From NCBI GenBank assembly GCA_022266195.1, contig WHVY01000002.1:1131001-1195000 (forward strand): a DNA stretch of 64,000 nucleotides. Reading direction: 5' to 3'. A model generated the notes under the pieces. It saw only the letters and a list, made by a program, of their open reading frames with translations, had not been told where the DNA came from and ran no database searches. The position numbers were made by a program, and so were the translations under genes. Origin of the DNA: Tetranychus cinnabarinus. Lineage: Eukaryota; Arthropoda; Arachnida; Trombidiformes; Tetranychidae. Each line of letters starts with the position of its first letter. Position 1 is the stretch's first letter. Shown piece after piece: positions 58,901-64,000 of the stretch.

Positions 58901-59585
58901 TCGTGGACCTGGAGACATTCGTGATCTCAATATAAATTCAGATCATTGGGGAGTTATCAAAGCTGCGCTCTGTGCTGGTGCTTACCCTAATATTTTAAAA
59001 GTTGATCTGAGCAAGAAAAACTTAATATCTAACAAAGATTCCTCTATCAGGTTCCATCCATCATCCGTTTTAATTGAAACCTCAGGAAACCGTCCTAAGA
59101 ATCATGTTAAATTGCTTGAATCTCTGCCATCCGAATGGTTAATTTTTGATTCCTTATCTCGCATTGGATTCAAATCATATGCACGTTATTGTACTCTAAT
59201 CAGTCCTCTTACTGTTGCCTTATTTGCTGGAACCTCCAAATCTGATAACGTTGTTGAATCTATTACTTCCAAAAAATCTAATCGCAAAAAATCTTCTAGT
59301 CGTGATTTGGAAAGGGAACAATCAGGGGATCAAATCCTCAAAATTGATGATTGGATCTTATTCAGACTCAAAGCAAGCGATTCCAATATTGTTCGTCTTC
59401 GTAAAAAGTGGCACTCGTTATTCCTTCGTCGAATTAGTTCGCCAAACAAGCCTTCCACTAATTCCGATGATCACATAATCAAAACACTTGTTGATTTAAT
59501 TACTCAAGCAGAGAAATCGCACAGATTGACTCAACCAAATGGCATTGGACAACGTCCAAGACCAATGACTATTCCAATCTACTAA
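55961..59585 (+). CDS. DExH RNA helicase of the YTHDC2 family, with ankyrin insert but no YTH domain
   Basis: Four exons, 55961-56316, 56410-57958, 58046-58211 and 58654-59585, encode 1000 residues. Motif I is GDTGCGKTT (from residue 54) and motif II DEVH (154-157); STNLAETSIT and QRRGRAGRC give motifs V and VI. Two ankyrin repeats (about 313-380) are inserted in the helicase core, the hallmark of YTHDC2. HA2 and OB-fold regions follow (RKRI-type WQKARQDGFEYEF, RASGFIRARGPGDIRD, KWHSLFLRRISSPNKP). The last recognisable block, GIGQRPRPM, matches human YTHDC2 just before its YTH domain, but the frame ends there. The N-terminal R3H domain is also missing. Human YTHDC2 is about 1430 residues and drives meiotic entry; Drosophila Bgcn is a related helicase-like protein without YTH. 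Confidence 0.92.
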
Positions 59586-61218
59586 GCACAGTATTGGCTA
59601 TTCCTAAAGATTCAATATTACAAATTTATAATTTTCTATGCGTAATTAACTTATTGTCATGATTAAAGTAACGAAGTAATGAAAATATTAATTTAATTAG
59701 TCAAAATATCTTGTCATAAAAAGCCTGAAATTGTGATTGATCCAGAATGAGCTTTGAAATAAACTGATTGGCCAAAATTCATTAAATTATAAAATAAATT
59801 AATATTTTCAATGCATTGAATTGTTACAAATTGTTTACTCACTCATTAACCATTTATGTAGTGCGACTTTTCAATGAACTTGTGTTTATTTTTCTTACAA
59901 TAAAATATTATATTTTGATTGTTTACTAATCTAGATGAATTTTTTATCACATGATCATTTTCATGAACAAAACCTTTTATTACGAATAACAAAAACATGT
60001 CTAGTCAAATCACAGAATCATTTTAATTGTACTTTTCTCCTTTTTCAATCATACCCAAGATAATCTCATCCTTTTGATTATTTCCTCTTTTTTCATTTTC
60101 CCATAATTACTAATTCATCTTTCTACTATTGAGTCTTCAGGAATCAAATTGCCGTCTACGTTTAACAATTTAATGGACAGATAGGAAACATGATTGATCT
60201 TGTCAGCTACTAATGGTTATTTGTATTCCCACTTGCAATTACATTGGCAATCAAATGACAAACCTTTCCAAATTTGATCACAGCAACCACATCAAATCAT
60301 ACCATTTCATTAGTTAATGATAATGTTCACATGAATATATCAATCAATGTTAATTTACGGTTTTAATGAAGGTGTTGAAATAATTGTGAACGCAGAAAAA
60401 TTCAGTTTAAATGCAAATATTTAATATATATATATTACATATTGTTGATTGTTTTCAAAATCAAAAAAAAACAGCTCATGTTTTTAATCAACGCTTGTTC
60501 ATAAGTTTGATAATTTAAAAATGATCATCATAATTGTTTGTTTGTTTATTAACTACAGAGTTACAAATAATTGTAGGATTATTTGCTTTTTTACCTAATT
60601 GTGCAATTTGTTAATCAGTTGATGGTTTGTAAATTGTTTCTTTGTTTGGGTCTTAATTGTTGTTTTTTCAATTACTAAGATCCAAGTAAATGCAATGAAT
60701 AAACGAAGCAGCATCGATTTAAACCATTCAATGAGAGTGATCAGGTCAATCAAATAGTCTGAAATTATCAATTAAGAAAAATTGTTGGCAAGCGAAAGTA
60801 AATTTAAGACAAAGAAGATGATGAAGAAGAAGTAAAGACAATGATGATAATAGCAATGTTAATAGCAATAATAATGATGATGACAATGATGCTGATGTTT
60901 GTAATGATAATGTTAATGATAATAATAATAATAATGACGCTAATGGTAAGGATGTTTATGATGATGTTTTTGTTCATTCGTTTCTTAATGAGATTTGAAT
61001 TAATTGGCAGCTCAGATATATTAATTAACCATTTTCAATTTTGTAATGATGCAGTTGACGTCAATTGCATTTTTGTTTTTCTTTGCTCTTAATTTGCTTC
61101 CTCGGCTCTTCATTGGTTTCTAGCTAAATTTGTATTCCTGGCAATAGATTGGTAATCAAATTGGGTTGGACGTTTAAATTGAGATTCAGTATGTCTGGGT
61201 TTAACAATTCAAGTTGAA
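59586..61218. other. Convergent spacer, YTHDC2-like / disco
   Basis: About 1.6 kb AT-rich, with the two 3' UTRs. It includes a (TA)n tract near 60424 and the low-complexity triplet stretch listed separately. No gene recognised. Confidence 0.45.
60820..60965. repeat. ATG/ATA/AAT-rich imperfect triplet repeat
   Basis: Imperfect GATGAT, AATGAT and AATAAT triplets. They give a long but meaningless Met/Ile frame and are best read as simple-sequence DNA. Confidence 0.7.
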
Positions 61219-63981
61219 TTAGTCTTGAATACTCTTAGAACAGGAAATGGGTGAAGCTGATTCGCGGTGAGACCGATGATGGTGATTTGTCAATGAAAGC
61301 GGTGGAGGTGAGTGCGATGAGGATCGTTGAAGATGTGATGATGATGATATTGGTGAGAGTGAAAAAGGAATTGTTGAGGTTGGTGTTAATCCAGCTCCTG
61401 AGTTTGGAGATGAATTAGGAGATGATGATACTGATGAGGATCGTCCGGTTGTTAGTTGAGAAGAGGTCGGTGGAGCTAGAGAGGGTGACTGTCGTGGTGG
61501 TGGCGATGAAACTGTCAATGAGGGTGAGGATAGTAACAATTTATTGAAAGGTTCTCGAGAAAATTGAGAAAGCTCCTCGTAATGGCTTGAATCATAATGA
61601 TCCTTCAACCTTGATCTTTCACTAAATGACAATGATTTACAAAAGACGCAAATAAAGTTACCATCAACAACGGGTGGAAATTTGGATAGCTCGGTAGATA
61701 AATCAGAAACACTTATTTTGCCCAAAAGGCCGAGATTACGTTTATCAACATTATTATTATTATTGTTACTATTTATAATTTTACTATTATTTTTGTTGCT
61801 ATTGTTGTTATTGCCCATAGCGCCCGATTCAGTTGATCGTTCATGGTGAGATGAATGGTGATAATGATGATTTGACAAGTGACGAGATTGATGATGGTGA
61901 TGACCATTGGGTTCTGGTGAAGCTCGATTACTGTGTGGACTTGATCCTCCCGATGGACTAACTGATCTTCTTTCATGTTGATGAGAATGATGGTGTGAAC
62001 GACGATGATGATTACCAGATGATGAACTGTAATTAGCTACAGGAGAGACAGATCTTCGATTAGACTGTTCGGAAGGATGGTGATGATGGGAGGAAGATGA
62101 AGGTGAAGAGTAATCACGGTTCGGTGGTGAAGATGGACTTGATGTTGTACTTTTGGTTTTTGTTGAGGTTAATGTTGCTGTCGTTGTTGATCCCAAGTTA
62201 TTGGTATTGTTAGATAATCCTGTAGACAATCTTCCTCCGCTGGATGATTGGGGCGATGAATTATCTCTAATTAAACCTTGGATATCACCAGTACTTGACC
62301 CGGGAGGACGAGTTGGTAGAGTAAAAGTGTGAGGATAATTGGACAATGGCATAAAGGCTGTCATTGCAGCCAAAAAATCAGGTGGGACTCGGCCTGAGTA
62401 AAGATCGGATAAATTAAAAGAAGAGGAATCATAGAATCGAGATAATAAATCATCTCTCATCACATTGGCACCAGTGTATGGAAATAAAACGTTGGCTCCA
62501 CTTGCTGCTGCTGCGGCTGCAGCAGCTGCCGCGGCAGTTGCCTTATCAAGACCAAAAGGAACTCCTTTATCTTGATGAGTTGACAATAATTTACGATGAA
62601 GATTCATGTTTGCAGAGTGACGATCTCGGGATCTCTTAGACGGAAAAGATGCAGTACATCCTTCAACATTACATTTGTGCATAACCTTGAGATGGACATT
62701 TTGATAATGTGTTTTAACACCAAAATGATTTTGAAAGGTTTTACCACAAGTAACACAGCGCCGAGGATTGTCTTTATCAACTGGAATTTCAATTGTTCCT
62801 ATTAATGAAGCATCACGATAGATCGGTGTTGTTAAACCTTGCAAGGTTGATGGATGAACAGGACTTGTGAAATGGTTGTTCATCAATGAGGATGATGAAC
62901 TGGTTGAATTGAGTTGAGACTGTTGATGGTTATTGTTATCTAATTCACCAGATCGTTCAAGTTTAACATCTTGATTTTGACTGGTTCCAGAGGATCCACC
63001 ATTGTTCATGGATGATGAGGACAACAAGTGTTGATGATGGTGTAAAGATGAGACTGTTGAGAGTGACGAGGTAGACGATGAAAGTTTGGAACTACGATGA
63101 TGTTGATGACCAGAAGAAATATCTCGTTCTTCAGAACGATTTCGCTCTCTAGCTGAATGAGATTCAGAGTTTGACTCTTTCTTCACCTTACGTTCATTAA
63201 GCTCATTCATTGATATTTCAGGACGACCCAAACCTAGTCCAGGAGCATGAAAAGAGAGAGCTGGCGATCCAGGGAAAAGGTTAGAATGCAAATTATGAGT
63301 AATTGAAGATCCAGTTGTTGACCCTGTTAAACCCGAAAAGGATCCCATTGAAAGAGATTCAAGATGACGAAGAGGATTGTTTTCAGTATTATCCCGGAAC
63401 GAGTTATTATCCAATGGTAATCCAGTTGGAATAAAGGGTAACTTTGGTAATCCGCAATTTTCCTTCTCATGGCCACTAGCAATGATTGAAGATGAAGACG
63501 ATGAAGACGATGAATGGTTACGTCCATTGTTAACATCACCAGTTGAACAAGCACCTTTACTATTGTCAGCTCCAGAAAGAGGTTTCCGAGATCGAGATGA
63601 AAGTGATTCTGGATGATGATAGTTACCTGAACTATCTCGATTACTTTTTTTGGATAAATCCATGGTACCAAAAGCATCTTCTTCTTCTCTACCAGTTCCA
63701 ATATCCTCGTCTTCAAACTCTTCACCCATGGCATCATCGTCATTGTCGCCCTCTGGTTGATCAGCTGAACCCTGTTCTTGTCTTTCTCGTCTCTCTTTTT
63801 CAAACCGTCTTTTACTATCAACAATATTTGACTTTCTAGATCTATTGGATTTACGACGACGAACCGATGAAGGTAAACTTCCATCCAAGGAATCATCATC
63901 ATCACCATCATCACCATCATCCTGTTCATCTTCAGTTTTAGAATCATCATCGTCATCATTAACAATTTCATTATCTTCCAT
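61219..63981 (-). CDS. disco: Disconnected/basonuclin-type zinc-finger transcription factor (possibly continuing past right edge)
   Basis: An open frame of 920 residues from the ATG at 63981. The frame stays open through the last 19 bases of the window, so an upstream exon cannot be excluded. Acidic and Ser-rich N-terminal regions (runs of Asp, Lys/Arg patch RRRKSNRSRK) lead to a C2H2 pair at about 406-462: CVTCGKTFQNHFGVKTHYQNVH and CNVEGCTASFPSKRSRDRHSANMNLHRKLLST, given here as separate pieces of the pair. The linked PSKRSRDRHSANxNLHRKLLST is the disco/basonuclin hallmark. A poly-Ala run (about 475-490), His/Ser-rich stretches and a further single finger (CVFCKSLSFSERSRLKDHYDSSH, about 775-800) follow. 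In Drosophila, disco and disco-r specify leg and head appendages and neurons. Which paralogue this is cannot be told. Confidence 0.88.
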   Translation of the reverse strand: MEDNEIVNDDDDDSKTEDEQDDGDDGDDDDSLDGSLPSSVRRRKSNRSRKSNIVDSKRRFEKERRERQEQGSADQPEGDNDDDAMGEEFEDEDIGTGREEEDAFGTMDLSKKSNRDSSGNYHHPESLSSRSRKPLSGADNSKGACSTGDVNNGRNHSSSSSSSSSIIASGHEKENCGLPKLPFIPTGLPLDNNSFRDNTENNPLRHLESLSMGSFSGLTGSTTGSSITHNLHSNLFPGSPALSFHAPGLGLGRPEISMNELNERKVKKESNSESHSARERNRSEERDISSGHQHHRSSKLSSSTSSLSTVSSLHHHQHLLSSSSMNNGGSSGTSQNQDVKLERSGELDNNNHQQSQLNSTSSSSSLMNNHFTSPVHPSTLQGLTTPIYRDASLIGTIEIPVDKDNPRRCVTCGKTFQNHFGVKTHYQNVHLKVMHKCNVEGCTASFPSKRSRDRHSANMNLHRKLLSTHQDKGVPFGLDKATAAAAAAAAAAASGANVLFPYTGANVMRDDLLSRFYDSSSFNLSDLYSGRVPPDFLAAMTAFMPLSNYPHTFTLPTRPPGSSTGDIQGLIRDNSSPQSSSGGRLSTGLSNNTNNLGSTTTATLTSTKTKSTTSSPSSPPNRDYSSPSSSSHHHHPSEQSNRRSVSPVANYSSSSGNHHRRSHHHSHQHERRSVSPSGGSSPHSNRASPEPNGHHHHQSRHLSNHHYHHSSHHERSTESGAMGNNNNSNKNNSKIINSNNNNNNVDKRNLGLLGKISVSDLSTELSKFPPVVDGNFICVFCKSLSFSERSRLKDHYDSSHYEELSQFSREPFNKLLLSSPSLTVSSPPPRQSPSLAPPTSSQLTTGRSSSVSSSPNSSPNSGAGLTPTSTIPFSLSPISSSSHLQRSSSHSPPPLSLTNHHHRSHRESASPISCSKSIQD

Positions 63982-64000
63982 TCGTCCAATATACGTTCCA

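Noticed and set aside
60841..61092. Met/Ile-rich plus-strand frame
   Set aside because: Produced by ATG/ATA triplet repeats; no protein-like composition.
61773..63989. Alternative frames overlapping the disco-like gene
   Set aside because: Shadows of low-complexity Ser/His/Asp codons; the zinc fingers fix the true frame.

Overview
The window is nuclear DNA of an arthropod. Genes are split by short GT-AG introns in a strongly AT-rich background, and two tRNA genes have eukaryotic internal promoters and T-run terminators. A Stitcher/Cad96Ca-type receptor kinase and a disconnected-type zinc-finger protein point to arthropods. Compact genes with long AT-rich spacers would suit an acariform (spider-mite-like) genome, but that is inference; no species can be read from the sequence.

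Layout, left to right. 1-9.7 kb: mRpL45 (cut by the left edge, minus), a Cad96Ca-like cadherin-domain receptor tyrosine kinase (plus) with an unrelated tail-anchored Arg/Ser-rich gene nested antisense in one intron, and an ELOVL6-type fatty-acid elongase (minus). 9.7-22.2 kb: a USP22/Nonstop deubiquitinase of the SAGA complex, an inverted broken copy of the EMC8 promoter and first exon, FMC1, a decayed LINE, a decayed Merlin DNA transposon, tRNA-Lys(TTT), an SZRD1-like SUZ-domain gene whose reading frame appears broken, and intact EMC8. 22.5-30.8 kb: a two-pore potassium channel, the Fe-S scaffold ISCU, and a full UGGT (ER glycoprotein folding sensor). 30.8-40.8 kb: a long spacer, an unrecognised single-pass membrane protein, a secreted cysteine-rich protein and tRNA-Ser(AGA). 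41.6-47.3 kb: a full-length LINE with two open frames, immediately upstream of RpS6. 47.4-64 kb: RpS6 with a large histone H1-like tail, a GLD-2-type poly(A) polymerase, PTCD1, RpS9, a YTHDC2-type DExH helicase without its YTH domain, and a disconnected-like zinc-finger protein.

The genes are ordinary eukaryotic neighbours, not an operon. There is a translation and RNA-metabolism flavour (mRpL45, RpS6, RpS9, GLD-2, PTCD1, YTHDC2-like, SZRD1) and an ER theme (ELOVL6, EMC8, UGGT), but no sign of joint regulation. The most unusual items are the H1-like RpS6 extension, the YTH-less YTHDC2 orthologue, the LINE sitting at the 5' end of RpS6, the nested tail-anchored gene, the inverted EMC8 fragment, and a repeated 16-base motif near both tRNA genes. 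Splice sites were assigned by eye from GT-AG rules, reading-frame continuity and protein similarity; none is confirmed by transcripts.
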